From the NCBI RefSeq assembly GCF_003269275.1, contig NZ_QLTS01000009.1, forward strand, positions 40,878-104,877: a stretch of 64,000 nt of DNA, given 5' to 3'. The DNA comes from Phascolarctobacterium faecium DSM 14760. Its GTDB lineage: Bacteria > Bacillota > Negativicutes > Acidaminococcales > Acidaminococcaceae. Position numbers and translations under genes: made by a program. This document shows, in pieces, positions 31,506 through 41,329 of this stretch; the first letter of the stretch is position 1; every line of letters starts with the position of its first letter. The notes beneath the pieces were generated by a model, which saw only the letters and a list, made by a program, of their open reading frames with translations, made no database searches and had not been told where the DNA came from.

Positions 31506-33782
31506 ATGGCAATCGACATTTTTCAAGTAGGTGCGCAGTTAGGAGCACCGGCAAGTAAAGTATCTAATGTCCGCTATGATAACAGTGGGCAGCAGGCTGT
31601 TGTAAGAGAATCATCTCAGACCGGTAGAATTATTCAGGCCGGTGTTGAGCATGTGAGAGAGCAGATCATAAGAACCGACGTTCTGCAGGCTAATAATGAG
31701 TATGTAAAACGTACTAACGATCTAAGAATGCAGTTGATGCAGAAAAAAGAAAAAGGTGCTCTTGACATTGTCGGTGAGTATGAAGCTGGTGAAAGAAAGA
31801 TCCGCAGCGAACTTATGGCTCAAAGTCCTCAAAGCGTAAAGTACGGCAAAGGTGCTATGTTATTTGATTACAGCACCCAGCAAACTGATAATGCTAATCG
31901 CAGAGTTTTGGGGCAATACAGAGCGCAGCAGTTTGAAGCTTGGCAGAATACTACTTTTGCTAATTCTATAAATAGTTCTGTTCAAAAGGCTGTTTTATCT
32001 CCTAATGACCCTGCAGTTATAGCCGATGTACAAAAAGAAATTGATTACGCCATAAATTCCAGATATGGAACATATGGAAGAGAAAGGCTTGATTTAGAGT
32101 ATAGAAAATGGACTGGAGTATTAGGTCAGGCGTTGATAGACAGAAGTTATGCTAATGGCGATATAAATACGGCCGAAGCTTATGTTGAAAAATATGGTCC
32201 TTATATGGATCCGGGCGTAACAAGTGCCTATGCTAAAAATGTTTATGCTCGCAAACAAGAAGAACGGCTGTTTAACATGGGACAGAACCTTTATGCTACT
32301 TTTGGCGAGGATGAAGGCGCTGCACGTGATTATATCTTTGGCGATAATTTTAAAACAGAGGTTGATGGTAAGGCGATTGTAAAAGCAGCTAGTGCAGATA
32401 TAGGTAATAATTATGGTGAGAATACTTGCACTATTAGTATCAATAAATGGTTGAGATCTGCTGGAGCTAAAGAAGGAAATACGTGGGCGCCAACCAATAT
32501 GGAAGATGCAAAGGACAATGGAGTATTTTTTACCCAACGGAATCAGCTTCGAAATGGTGATATTGTTTATTGGGATTGGGAAGATAATGACGACAGCGAT
32601 CATGTAGGGGTTTATGATGCTTCTACAGGAAAAGTAATTCAAAGCGGTACGCATGGAGTTGCTGCTTTGGATTTAGATCATTATAAAGTTTTAGGTTTTG
32701 CTCATCCGATAAGCGATGCGCCTACGTTGGAAGATAGGCAGAAGGCCTGGAACAATTATGTGCAACAGAAAAATATTAATGATGCCATTAAAACTAATCA
32801 GCAAAATATGATCATAAAAAATATAGAACAAAGATTATGGGACAATTTTAAAACAGGTATTATTGATTCGCAGGATATGAGAAATATGGTTTTTAGTGCT
32901 TCTGGTGGAGATGCGGATGTAGAACGGACGCTATTAAAATTCGGTGATGATTTAATAGGCATTCAGACAAAAGCTGCCGCTGCGGTATCTAATAGTGGCA
33001 TTTATAAATCAATCAAGGATGCAATTACGAATAGCACTGTAACACCAGCCGAAGCAGTATCATTAATCAACCAAAACGCAACAGTCTTGGGTGAAGCAGA
33101 TAGAAGCAGGTTATTGGCTTTTGCTAGAAATCAAGATCCAAGAAATAAGGATGTTGATAAACGTTTAGCTATTATAATTGATGAAACTATTGATGATAAA
33201 GTGGAACGCGGAGATTTGCAGGCTTTTCTGGATAATGCATTGCAAGATATTACTGACCCTGATGCAAGATTTGCGACAGGGAACGAAGTTCTAAAAGAGG
33301 CGTTTAAAAATCGTGCTATTTATAAAAGCTTCAATAGTAAGCAACTTGAATGGGGCTCTTTAAAGAGTAGCCTTTCACCTAATCTTTCCCCTTATATAGA
33401 TATTTATCAAAAACGTAACGGCAATAATATTGATTTGGGAAGTGCAAAAACATTTTTTGGAGCTATAAACCCTAATGATTTATATCAAGTATCGGCATTG
33501 AAAAAAGTTACAGAAGAAAATAGGCCTATGGATATCCAGGAGCTCAATAAGCAGATTGCTGCTATAGCTTTGAGCAATGGTGTAGATGCAGCTCCGCATT
33601 TACTGGAGATGCCACAGCAGAATGAAACCGCAGTACAGCAAAATGAAAGTGCTCCGTGGTTCAGTGATTGGGGAGCCAGTGAGCGCACTGGTTTGGCGGC
33701 AATGAATTTCAGTGATGCTATTGAATCTATCAAACAACGTCACTTAGCGGCATTAAGAGGAGAAATTAACGAGGAGTGGTAA
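31506..33782 (+). CDS. Internal virion protein with NlpC/P60- or CHAP-like hydrolase
   Basis: 758 residues in the place of T7 gp15. Long helical flanks surround a cysteine-peptidase-like domain at ~285-400: C308 in ENTCTISINKWLRSAG, then LRNGDIVYWDW and H366 in DHVGVYDASTGKV. This Cys/His layout fits NlpC/P60 or CHAP amidases that open peptidoglycan locally during DNA ejection. AAAGGAGG upstream. In T7 the muramidase is on gp16; here it is on the shorter protein. Confidence 0.75.
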   Translation: MAIDIFQVGAQLGAPASKVSNVRYDNSGQQAVVRESSQTGRIIQAGVEHVREQIIRTDVLQANNEYVKRTNDLRMQLMQKKEKGALDIVGEYEAGERKIRSELMAQSPQSVKYGKGAMLFDYSTQQTDNANRRVLGQYRAQQFEAWQNTTFANSINSSVQKAVLSPNDPAVIADVQKEIDYAINSRYGTYGRERLDLEYRKWTGVLGQALIDRSYANGDINTAEAYVEKYGPYMDPGVTSAYAKNVYARKQEERLFNMGQNLYATFGEDEGAARDYIFGDNFKTEVDGKAIVKAASADIGNNYGENTCTISINKWLRSAGAKEGNTWAPTNMEDAKDNGVFFTQRNQLRNGDIVYWDWEDNDDSDHVGVYDASTGKVIQSGTHGVAALDLDHYKVLGFAHPISDAPTLEDRQKAWNNYVQQKNINDAIKTNQQNMIIKNIEQRLWDNFKTGIIDSQDMRNMVFSASGGDADVERTLLKFGDDLIGIQTKAAAAVSNSGIYKSIKDAITNSTVTPAEAVSLINQNATVLGEADRSRLLAFARNQDPRNKDVDKRLAIIIDETIDDKVERGDLQAFLDNALQDITDPDARFATGNEVLKEAFKNRAIYKSFNSKQLEWGSLKSSLSPNLSPYIDIYQKRNGNNIDLGSAKTFFGAINPNDLYQVSALKKVTEENRPMDIQELNKQIAAIALSNGVDAAPHLLEMPQQNETAVQQNESAPWFSDWGASERTGLAAMNFSDAIESIKQRHLAALRGEINEEW

Positions 33783-33783
33783 T

Positions 33784-36700
33784 ATGGCAAGGTCTGTATT
33801 GTACGATGTAGCAGCGGCAGGAAAGTTTATACCAGACGATTTAAAGAATAAGGCATTACAAGGTGCTAATGCAAATAATATATCGCTTCAAATGGCAGCT
33901 CGTAATCCTGATTATTATTTACCTAAAAACTTTGATTATGACTGGAATAAATATGAGAAGATCGCACCGAGAACAGCAGAGGCGTTAAAAGACCCTGTGC
34001 TTATGAGCATTGCCGGTACTAAAGCTGCAGAATTTTGGGGCGAGCAAGAAAATAACTGGAAAAGTATTACAGCGCTAAAAAATGGTTTTAAGAATGTTGC
34101 TCGCAGCGGTTATGGTGCAGTTGCACTGCTTGCTGATTTGGGTGCAGATAAAAAAGATGTTGACTTGACAACGGAATCCAAGGTTTTTAGCGCAGATACA
34201 ATAGGACGGCTTTTGTATGCTGTTGGTGGAGATAAGCTAAAAACTATTGGTACAGAAGCCAAACGTATTGGTGGCAGTGAAATATTTAAGCCAGAAGAAG
34301 TAAAGGCTGAAACTGCGGCAGGCCAGTTTTATTATGACTTACTGCAGAATGCACCACAATTAGCGGCCCAGGTCGGCGTTGCAATAAGTACTGGCGGCTG
34401 GAGTGCTGCTGCCTTTATGGGCAGTCAGATTGCAGGCGGACAATATTTAGACCTTACTGAAGCTGGGGTATCTAATGACAGGGCCAGAGCTGCGGCGTCG
34501 TTAAACGCTGTTGCACAGTCTGCTCTTGAAAAAGTTGGCTTGGGCAAAGTCATGGGAGCAGGAGCAAGAGCCGCTAAAATCGCAACTATGGGCGGTAAGA
34601 CCAAAGAAGTTTTTAAAACTGCATTGACAGAAGGCATTACTGAATGGATTCAGGAATACCCGGATGCTGCTGCTGAAATATGGGCTAAAAATGCGAATCT
34701 TTCCACTCAAGAGCAAATACTTAAATTTTATCAGGAGTTTGGAGAAATCACTAAAAGAGGCGCTTATTCCGGTGCTATTGGTGCGGTGTTTGGTGGGCTT
34801 GGAGGTTCGGTAAGCATTGCCGTAGACCGTAATGCAAATAGAGTTATGCAGGAGCAGGCTGTACGTACTGCGGAAACGATGAAAAACAGTAAGGACGTAG
34901 ATATTACCGCCAGCAAACTAGTACTGAACCAAACGACAGAAGAAAAGGCTTATGTAGATGCTGAAACCCTTTTTACATATGCGCAGGCAAATCCTAACCT
35001 GGATGTAAAAGATACCTTTGGTATAGAGGTTTCTGAACTGCAGGCGGCTGCTGTTCGTGGTGAGGATATTGAAATGCCAATGGGTACGTATTGTGCGGCA
35101 GAGGCTCAAAATCCTGGCTTTTTCCAGGCTGTAAGCAATAACGTAGCTTTTGAACAGGGTGGTTATACAGAAGAACGCGCCAGAAATAAAAAAGCTCTCC
35201 AAAGCGCTTATAAAAAAGCGTTGGAGAACGACGAGGAATTTAGAACTGCAGTTGATATTTTTAGAAATGAATTGACCGAAGCGGGACTAAATCAAAAGGA
35301 AACAGGTGACGTCCTGGCTATTTTAACCAGCCGTGCTATGATTGCTAATCCTGATGACCCTATGCAGTATTTCAGAGATAACCCTTTAAGCTTCAAACGA
35401 GTTGTCAGCACTACTAATGGCCGGTATATGCAAACTAAAAGTGCTAACGAAAAATTGCTTGAGGATGAAAATAACTTTTCTGGTATCGTAGATGAATATA
35501 AAGCCGGTACGTTGAACGAAACGAAACCATATAAGGTAATGACTACGCCGCTTGCGATAAACCTTGCAGGCGGTAAAATTTTGCCTGTAACTATTGACGG
35601 TGGCAGGATCAACCATATTTTTGAAAAACACTTTGATGGTATGACACCGGACCTTTTGAAACAATTACCACGGGCATTTGCTGATCCTATAATGGTATTA
35701 GATTCTTATTCAGGGCGGAAGGTGGTAGTGCTGGATTTGAAAGATGCACAAGGCTCTACTATCATTGTTCCACTTAATCTTGATGTAAGCCGTGACCGTT
35801 ATAAAGTAAATGCCATTAACAGCGCTTATGGTAAAGGCGGTGCTAATGGCACAAATTATAATTGGTTTATTGAGCATAATATCAAAAAAGGCAGAGTTGC
35901 ATATGTAAACAAAGAAAAAACCGCCAAGTGGTTACAGTCTGATAGCAGCGATTCCGCTATCAAAGGCACCGACCTTGACGGCTTTCTTAATAATAGTATA
36001 CCAGATGAAAATGCACTCCGCAAGAGACGAGAAGAAATGCAGGGATACTACCAGTCCGAAGGGAAAACTAAAGGCGCTATCACCTGGGACGAAGAAGGCA
36101 AAGCAATTATCAGCCTGTTTGAAGGTGCTGATATGAGTACTGTTATTCATGAAGCTGTCGGACATTACTTTATTGAGAATCTCATGCGTGAAGGGGCTCT
36201 CCCTAATGCTACAGAGCAGATGAAAAAAGACCGTCAGACTATGCTTGATTATGCAGGTGTAACTAAAGACTGGGATAGCTTGTCGCAGGAAGAAAAAACA
36301 GCAGCACATGAACGCTGGGCAGAGGCCGCAGAAACTTATATGCTTGAAGGCAAGGCGCCCTCAAAAGAGCTGCAGCCGGTATTTAACAGGTTCAAAAAAT
36401 GGCTGCTTGCTGTTTATAACGCCGTTTTTTCGGATAAGCGCAGTAAAAATGCTGTTCCAATCAACGATGAAGTAAGACAGGTTTTTGACAGGATGCTGGC
36501 AAGTGAAGAGCAAATATCAGAAATGGAGCGTATTGACGGTTATTTTTCTGCTTTGCCAGATGTTGTGTTAGATGCACTTTCAGAACCACGTAAGCAAATG
36601 CTGCGTAATTTTGCTGCTAAAGCTCACAATAAGGCAGTACAGTTATTAACAAAAGAAAGCCTTGTTAATTTCAATCAGGAGCGTAAAGACCGGATTCAAA

Positions 36701-39700
36701 AATATCGTGAAGATGTAGAGCCGCAGGTCAAAGAAGCGATTGCAAAACAGCCGTTATATATGGCTTCGGAGCAGATACTTGATATTGCATCTGATTTAAA
36801 AACAGCGAAGGGCGTAGCTAACAGATATTTAGAAGGCAATTTTGATGAAAGTAAAATGGCAACTTTTGATATGATCGCTGAAGCTAATGGTTTTACTTCC
36901 GGTGACGAGCTGGCTAAAACGATTATGTCAGAACCATCTTTTAATGGTGCGGTTAACAGACATATTGATGAAATGGTGCAAGACGCCTTCCCTGATATTT
37001 ACAAAGAGAGAGGGCTTGCTGAAGAAGCTGCACGTGATGCTATGTATAATGACGAGAGCGGTCTTTTGATAAATACAGAAGCACAGCTTATTGAGGATAA
37101 AGCACAAGGCTTGTTAAAGGGTCAGCGTGATGCTGAAACTCTTAGAAAACTTGCTGTTGCACGCAGGCAAACGGCTAAAATACAGGCACAGATGGACCTG
37201 CAGAACAGAGTGAAATTAAAGGAGGCTTTGAATACCCAAAAGTATATTACTGCCGAAAGAAATGCTGCGGCTAAAGCTGCTGTGGCATTGGAAAATGATG
37301 ATTATTCTGCTGCGGTCCGATATAAAAACGTCCAGGCGTTTAATCATGCTTGTGTAGTTGAAAGCGTAAGACTGCGTAATCAGTATGCTAAGTGGCAGAA
37401 TTATTTCAGGAAGCAGGCTAAAGCTAAAAGGGAAACGTGGGGTAATGAAAGAAACTTTATTCAAGCAGCAGCAATTATGGAAAGGTTCGGTTATAAGCGT
37501 AAAGATTATTCTGATTTTGAAAAGACAGAAACTTTATCAGACTATCTGAATGATATGGATGATCTTTATGACAATGTTGCAGTTGCCGATTGGATAATGG
37601 ATGAGGATGTTAGCATTACAAATCCTCGTGAACGTATGACGGCAAGCCAGCTTGAAGATGTAGTAAATGCGCTTAAAAATATCAAAGCGATCGCTAAACA
37701 GGAAATGAGTATCAATGCTTTACAGAAAGGTGCTACCTATGCTGAATTTAAAGCTGAAGCACAGGAAACACTTAATAAGCTGAAAACTATCTGGAAACCG
37801 CAGGTTGGCGTTGCACAGCAGCCTACAGTAATGGAGAAGCTAAAAGCATCTTTGCGCAGTACGGACAATCTTTTTGAAATGATGGACGACTGGCAGTATG
37901 GATTTTTCAGCAAACATTTTGGCGCAGCTATTAGAGAAGCGGCCGATAATGAAACAAGAAAAATTTTAGAATATGAGGAAAAAACAGCGCAGGCTTACAG
38001 GGAATGGCTGCCGGATAAAGCTGCAGAAAAGGCGGCCGATTATCAGGAAAAATATGACGAGCTAGGTACTTCTGTAGATAAGCATGTTTTATTAAAAATG
38101 CTTATGAATTTAGGCAACGAGAGCAGTGCCAGAGTATTGTGCAGCACTAGACCGGTAGGTTTTGAAAGTTCTGCTTTGTGGGTAGATGGCGATATAGTAC
38201 AGACTAAAATCAATTTGCTTGACTTCTTAGGGCGTAATCTTACTGAAGCGGATATAAAATATGCACAGGCTAAGATAGATATTGCAGAGATGTACTGGTC
38301 TGAAATGGAAGCTCTTGAAACTCGTTGGACAGGTTTTAGTCCTAAGAAAGTAGAAGCGTCGCCTGTAGAGCTGACGTTATCAGACGGCAAGACTGTTGTT
38401 ATGCGTGGCGGTTATTTCCCGCTGATGCGTGACGGTGATACTGGTTCTAAACACGCTGGGCAAGAAGTTATTTCTGATACTGACCCCAGACAAGGCCGCA
38501 ATATTAGAACAATGAGCACCAGACGAGGCCATTTAAAAGAACGTGTTAAGGCTAAATATCCTGTTAATCTAAAACGTGGAGCAGAGTTTAATGTTGCTAT
38601 GGATGCGATACATGATCTGTGCTTCCGTGAGGTTATGGGCGATTTCCGCAAAATTATGAACGATCAGGAAATGTATACTCTGATTAAAGAAAAATTAGGA
38701 CTGGCCGATTTCTCCGCCTTTAAAGAATATCTTGAACGTGCGGCAAATCCTCAAGGTACTAACAGCGGTTCTGTTGGTGAAAGCTGGATGGGCAGTGTTG
38801 CTAACTGGCTTAGGGCTCGTACTGTAAATGCTGCTATTATGCTTAATCTTAAAACTGCCGTTCAGAACTTGGGTAATCCCTTGCTTTATGGTAATGCTGT
38901 AGATGGTTTTGGATATAGTGATGTCGTTGCCGCTGTGAGTAATTACAGTATGAATATGCAGCTTGCAGAGGGCTATAAATCGGCTAAGGAATTTGTTTAC
39001 AGCAAATCCCCTTGGATGAAAGAAAGGTCTGTGCTTCCTGATATTTCCCTGCGGGATATGAAAGAAATGGAAAGCCTGAATCCTATAGAAAAGAAAGCTG
39101 TTGAATTTGGCACAAGATTGCTGGTCGCTACTGATAATCTTTCTGCTATTCCAGTATGGATGCAGGCGTATGGCAAAAAAATAAGGGCTGGTGCAGGCGA
39201 AGCAGAAGCTGTGGACTTTGCCAATACGGTTATTAGACGTACACTTGGCAGCAGCAGAGTTACGGAGGTTGCACCGCTTTTGCGTGGCGGACCTATGCTT
39301 AAACTGTTTACTACCTTCCAAGGCTTCTTCAATACACAATATAATCAGTGGGCCAGAGAGTATAATATCTTCTTAAAAGAAAAAGACATAATGCGTCTTA
39401 CTTCGTTTGTGGGAGCTAAGTTTGTAATGTTTGCTTTTATAAACTTGATGTTGTCGGCCGAAGATCCATTTGAAGAAGATAAGGATGAATATCAAAAGAT
39501 ATCAAAAGAACTGCTTACTTACCCTATGAGTTTAGCCGGACCGGTTGGACAGGTTGGTAATGCTATCTGGAGCAGGGCTTTAGGCATGCAGACTTACGGG
39601 TATAGAATGACTGCAGTACAAGGCACGATAGAGCAAATGGAACGTGCTGCCGGTAAGGTACAAAAGGTTTACCAGGGCAAAGCAGATTATGACGAATTGG

Positions 39701-39849
39701 TTGAGCCTACTGCTACATTTGTTGGAACAGCATTAGGCGTGCCTGCACAGTTAAACAAATTATTCTTTAACGGATATGATATCTTGTTCAATGGTATGGA
39801 GCCAGAAGTTGGCGACATCTTTAGACGTCGGCCGAAAAAAGAACGGTAA
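33784..39849 (+). CDS. Giant polyvalent internal virion protein (PBECR-like and zincin-like segments)
   Basis: 2021 residues, in the place of T7 gp16. N-terminal third: Ala/Gly-rich helices (AAQVGVAISTGGWSAAAF). Residues ~590-720 (PLAINLAGGKI, GGRINHIFEKHF, PRAFADPIMVLDSY, YNWFIEHNIKKGRVAYVNK) look like the PBECR/MuF-C nuclease fold of phage polyvalent proteins. H789-E-A-V-G-H793 lies in a zincin-like segment (~770-870). Then long coiled coils and a C-terminal helical domain with a hydrophobic stretch (FVMFAFINLMLSA, ~1880). Probably ejected into the host with the DNA; effector functions are inferred. Confidence 0.7.
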   Translation: MARSVLYDVAAAGKFIPDDLKNKALQGANANNISLQMAARNPDYYLPKNFDYDWNKYEKIAPRTAEALKDPVLMSIAGTKAAEFWGEQENNWKSITALKNGFKNVARSGYGAVALLADLGADKKDVDLTTESKVFSADTIGRLLYAVGGDKLKTIGTEAKRIGGSEIFKPEEVKAETAAGQFYYDLLQNAPQLAAQVGVAISTGGWSAAAFMGSQIAGGQYLDLTEAGVSNDRARAAASLNAVAQSALEKVGLGKVMGAGARAAKIATMGGKTKEVFKTALTEGITEWIQEYPDAAAEIWAKNANLSTQEQILKFYQEFGEITKRGAYSGAIGAVFGGLGGSVSIAVDRNANRVMQEQAVRTAETMKNSKDVDITASKLVLNQTTEEKAYVDAETLFTYAQANPNLDVKDTFGIEVSELQAAAVRGEDIEMPMGTYCAAEAQNPGFFQAVSNNVAFEQGGYTEERARNKKALQSAYKKALENDEEFRTAVDIFRNELTEAGLNQKETGDVLAILTSRAMIANPDDPMQYFRDNPLSFKRVVSTTNGRYMQTKSANEKLLEDENNFSGIVDEYKAGTLNETKPYKVMTTPLAINLAGGKILPVTIDGGRINHIFEKHFDGMTPDLLKQLPRAFADPIMVLDSYSGRKVVVLDLKDAQGSTIIVPLNLDVSRDRYKVNAINSAYGKGGANGTNYNWFIEHNIKKGRVAYVNKEKTAKWLQSDSSDSAIKGTDLDGFLNNSIPDENALRKRREEMQGYYQSEGKTKGAITWDEEGKAIISLFEGADMSTVIHEAVGHYFIENLMREGALPNATEQMKKDRQTMLDYAGVTKDWDSLSQEEKTAAHERWAEAAETYMLEGKAPSKELQPVFNRFKKWLLAVYNAVFSDKRSKNAVPINDEVRQVFDRMLASEEQISEMERIDGYFSALPDVVLDALSEPRKQMLRNFAAKAHNKAVQLLTKESLVNFNQERKDRIQKYREDVEPQVKEAIAKQPLYMASEQILDIASDLKTAKGVANRYLEGNFDESKMATFDMIAEANGFTSGDELAKTIMSEPSFNGAVNRHIDEMVQDAFPDIYKERGLAEEAARDAMYNDESGLLINTEAQLIEDKAQGLLKGQRDAETLRKLAVARRQTAKIQAQMDLQNRVKLKEALNTQKYITAERNAAAKAAVALENDDYSAAVRYKNVQAFNHACVVESVRLRNQYAKWQNYFRKQAKAKRETWGNERNFIQAAAIMERFGYKRKDYSDFEKTETLSDYLNDMDDLYDNVAVADWIMDEDVSITNPRERMTASQLEDVVNALKNIKAIAKQEMSINALQKGATYAEFKAEAQETLNKLKTIWKPQVGVAQQPTVMEKLKASLRSTDNLFEMMDDWQYGFFSKHFGAAIREAADNETRKILEYEEKTAQAYREWLPDKAAEKAADYQEKYDELGTSVDKHVLLKMLMNLGNESSARVLCSTRPVGFESSALWVDGDIVQTKINLLDFLGRNLTEADIKYAQAKIDIAEMYWSEMEALETRWTGFSPKKVEASPVELTLSDGKTVVMRGGYFPLMRDGDTGSKHAGQEVISDTDPRQGRNIRTMSTRRGHLKERVKAKYPVNLKRGAEFNVAMDAIHDLCFREVMGDFRKIMNDQEMYTLIKEKLGLADFSAFKEYLERAANPQGTNSGSVGESWMGSVANWLRARTVNAAIMLNLKTAVQNLGNPLLYGNAVDGFGYSDVVAAVSNYSMNMQLAEGYKSAKEFVYSKSPWMKERSVLPDISLRDMKEMESLNPIEKKAVEFGTRLLVATDNLSAIPVWMQAYGKKIRAGAGEAEAVDFANTVIRRTLGSSRVTEVAPLLRGGPMLKLFTTFQGFFNTQYNQWAREYNIFLKEKDIMRLTSFVGAKFVMFAFINLMLSAEDPFEEDKDEYQKISKELLTYPMSLAGPVGQVGNAIWSRALGMQTYGYRMTAVQGTIEQMERAAGKVQKVYQGKADYDELVEPTATFVGTALGVPAQLNKLFFNGYDILFNGMEPEVGDIFRRRPKKER

Positions 39850-39853
39850 AATA

Positions 39854-39886
39854 AAAAACCCCCTCAAATTTGAGGGGGTTTTTTTA
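39854..39886. terminator. Bidirectional terminator ending the structural operon
   Basis: Perfect palindrome AAAAAACCCCCTCAAA/TTTGAGGGGGTTTTTT; serves the virion genes rightward and the secreted moron leftward. Confidence 0.92.
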
Positions 39887-40363
39887 GGTGCACAAACTTT
39901 TTAAACTTTTTTCTAGGTTTGATTTTATTCTTGCTATATCATTAGCAGTATCTTCTAATATTTTATTTGTAAAACCATCGTTCGGATATTGTGCTGGTAA
40001 TTTGGCTAATGAATAAGATAAAATTCTAGCTTTTACTCTTGCTAAAACTAATTCTTGAGTTTGTTGAAGGATATGCTCACATAATATCTTATCTTTGATA
40101 GATGTAGATGGTGTAAGTTCAGCATTTTTTATAGCTACTTTCATGAGTAATGCCTCTGTATGTAAATTATCTAAAAATGTTATTGGCATGACCCATTCGT
40201 TATCAAAATAAGTCGTTTTAGAATCCATATTGTAGTTGAGTGATTTAAACGCTATTTTTATACTTGTATTAACGTCTTGATTTGTAAAATACAGTGATTC
40301 ATTAGCTAGAACGATATTAGTAAAAGAGAATAGAATAAATAGCATTAGCAATATTTTTTTCAC
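39884..40363 (-). CDS. Secreted moron protein
   Basis: 159 residues with an N-terminal signal peptide (MKKILLMLFILFSFTNIVLA) and a helical mature part containing two cysteines. It runs opposite to the late genes, is AT-richer than its neighbours, and has its own promoter region shared with a divergent gene: the features of a lysogenic-conversion gene. No family recognised. Confidence 0.7.
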   Translation of the reverse strand: MKKILLMLFILFSFTNIVLANESLYFTNQDVNTSIKIAFKSLNYNMDSKTTYFDNEWVMPITFLDNLHTEALLMKVAIKNAELTPSTSIKDKILCEHILQQTQELVLARVKARILSYSLAKLPAQYPNDGFTNKILEDTANDIARIKSNLEKSLKSLCT

Positions 40364-40465
40364 AATAACCCTTCTTTCATCTTTTTCACAATTATAACAT
40401 AATTGTAATTTGTATGGTATAATCGTGTTGAAAACTGAAAAGCCAATTTTTAGGAGGTCGTTTAT
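40364..40465. promoter_or_regulatory. Divergent moron promoter region
   Basis: Contains TATAAT with TG extension rightward (TGGTATAAT, ~40416-40424) and a leftward TTATAAT near 40394-40400, both without a clear -35. GAAGGGTTATTG gives the leftward ribosome binding site. Confidence 0.5.
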
Positions 40466-40948
40466 ATGGAATTTAATAGATTTACTTCATATGCAAAATT
40501 TTTATCATCAAAAATGAAAAAAGAGTTTATAGAAGATAAAATAACTTTATCTTTATTAGATTATACAGATAAAGTTTTTAAAATGTATGCTACATCTCCA
40601 ACGTATACTCCAGCAATGATGTTTGTGATATATGAAAATGTTTATAATAAATTAGGAAAATTGCGTTTTCCTAAAAATGCAGAGTATACTTTTGAAAAAT
40701 ATATGACAATTATATATATGTCATCCGTTGAGGAATTATATGATAGTATCCTTCGGGATTTAGTTGCTATAGATAGGAGCTTAGATATTAGAATAAAAGG
40801 ACGGATATTTTTCTTTTTTTACTTTTTATATGATGGTGAACGAAAAAAATACTTGACGACAAAGTTTATAGAAGAACATAAAATAAAAATGTATAAAAAA
40901 TTAGAAATTTTTGATAAAGAATTTGATGAAAGTTTGTTATATGATTAA
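40466..40948 (+). CDS. Hypothetical moron protein
   Basis: 160 residues, Lys/Tyr/Phe-rich and helical (FLSSKMKKEFIEDKI, RIFFFFYFLYDGERKKYL), low GC. AGGAGGT upstream. Divergent from the secreted protein. Unknown; candidate lysogeny or defence function from its position only. Confidence 0.6.
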   Translation: MEFNRFTSYAKFLSSKMKKEFIEDKITLSLLDYTDKVFKMYATSPTYTPAMMFVIYENVYNKLGKLRFPKNAEYTFEKYMTIIYMSSVEELYDSILRDLVAIDRSLDIRIKGRIFFFFYFLYDGERKKYLTTKFIEEHKIKMYKKLEIFDKEFDESLLYD

Positions 40949-40996
40949 TTCGATAAGACGTACTTTAAAAATATTAGGGTACTTTTATTTTTATTC

Positions 40997-41040
40997 TTGA
41001 CTTTCGGCAGACAATAATGTAATATGATTATGGCAGACAA
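40997..41040 (+). promoter_or_regulatory. Promoter and operator of the second immunity module
   Basis: TTGACT (40997-41002), 17 bases, TAATAT (41020-41025). GGCAGACAA is repeated at 41006-41014 (in the spacer) and 41032-41040 (after the -10), a likely binding site for the ribbon-helix-helix protein encoded next. Confidence 0.65.
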
Positions 41041-41055
41041 AAGTGAGGTGAAGAA

Positions 41056-41220
41056 ATGGCTGCAAAAATTGGTCGCCCTACTAATAATCCTAAAGAAGAG
41101 CGTGTTACTGTTCGGTTAGATCAAGAGAGCATAGAAATTTTAAATAATTATTGCCAAAAAACTGGAGAAAAACGCGCAGAGGCAATTCGAAAAGGGATTA
41201 AGGGCCTAAAAAATAAATAA
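41056..41220 (+). CDS. Ribbon-helix-helix (Arc/Mnt-like) repressor
   Basis: 54 residues: basic N-terminal arm (KIGRPTNNPKEE), beta strand RVTVRLDQESIEIL, helix LNNYCQKTGEKRAEAIRKGI. This is an Arc/CopG-type RHH. It stands before a Rha antirepressor gene, like Arc/Mnt beside ant in phage P22. AGGTGAAG upstream. Confidence 0.8.
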   Translation: MAAKIGRPTNNPKEERVTVRLDQESIEILNNYCQKTGEKRAEAIRKGIKGLKNK

Positions 41221-41329
41221 GACTGGCCGCCGTCGAAAGCAAAAACCAGTCTTATAACCAGAAGCTTCAGCTTCTAAGAAATATTGTATCATAGAAGCTG
41301 ACTTCTTTCAAATTGAAAGGAGTTAAAAA
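41221..41329 (+). promoter_or_regulatory. Structured leader between the RHH repressor and Rha
   Basis: A hairpin GACTGG/CCAGTC directly after the RHH stop, then a perfect palindrome AGAAGCTTCAGCTTCT (41262-41277), then AGAAG/CTTCT near the ribosome binding site. The arms can pair in alternative ways, so the leader may modulate rha translation. Confidence 0.5.

Noticed and set aside
38695..39339. 214-codon minus-strand frame inside the giant virion gene
   Set aside because: Shadow of a well supported coding frame; composition and lack of a ribosome binding site argue against it.
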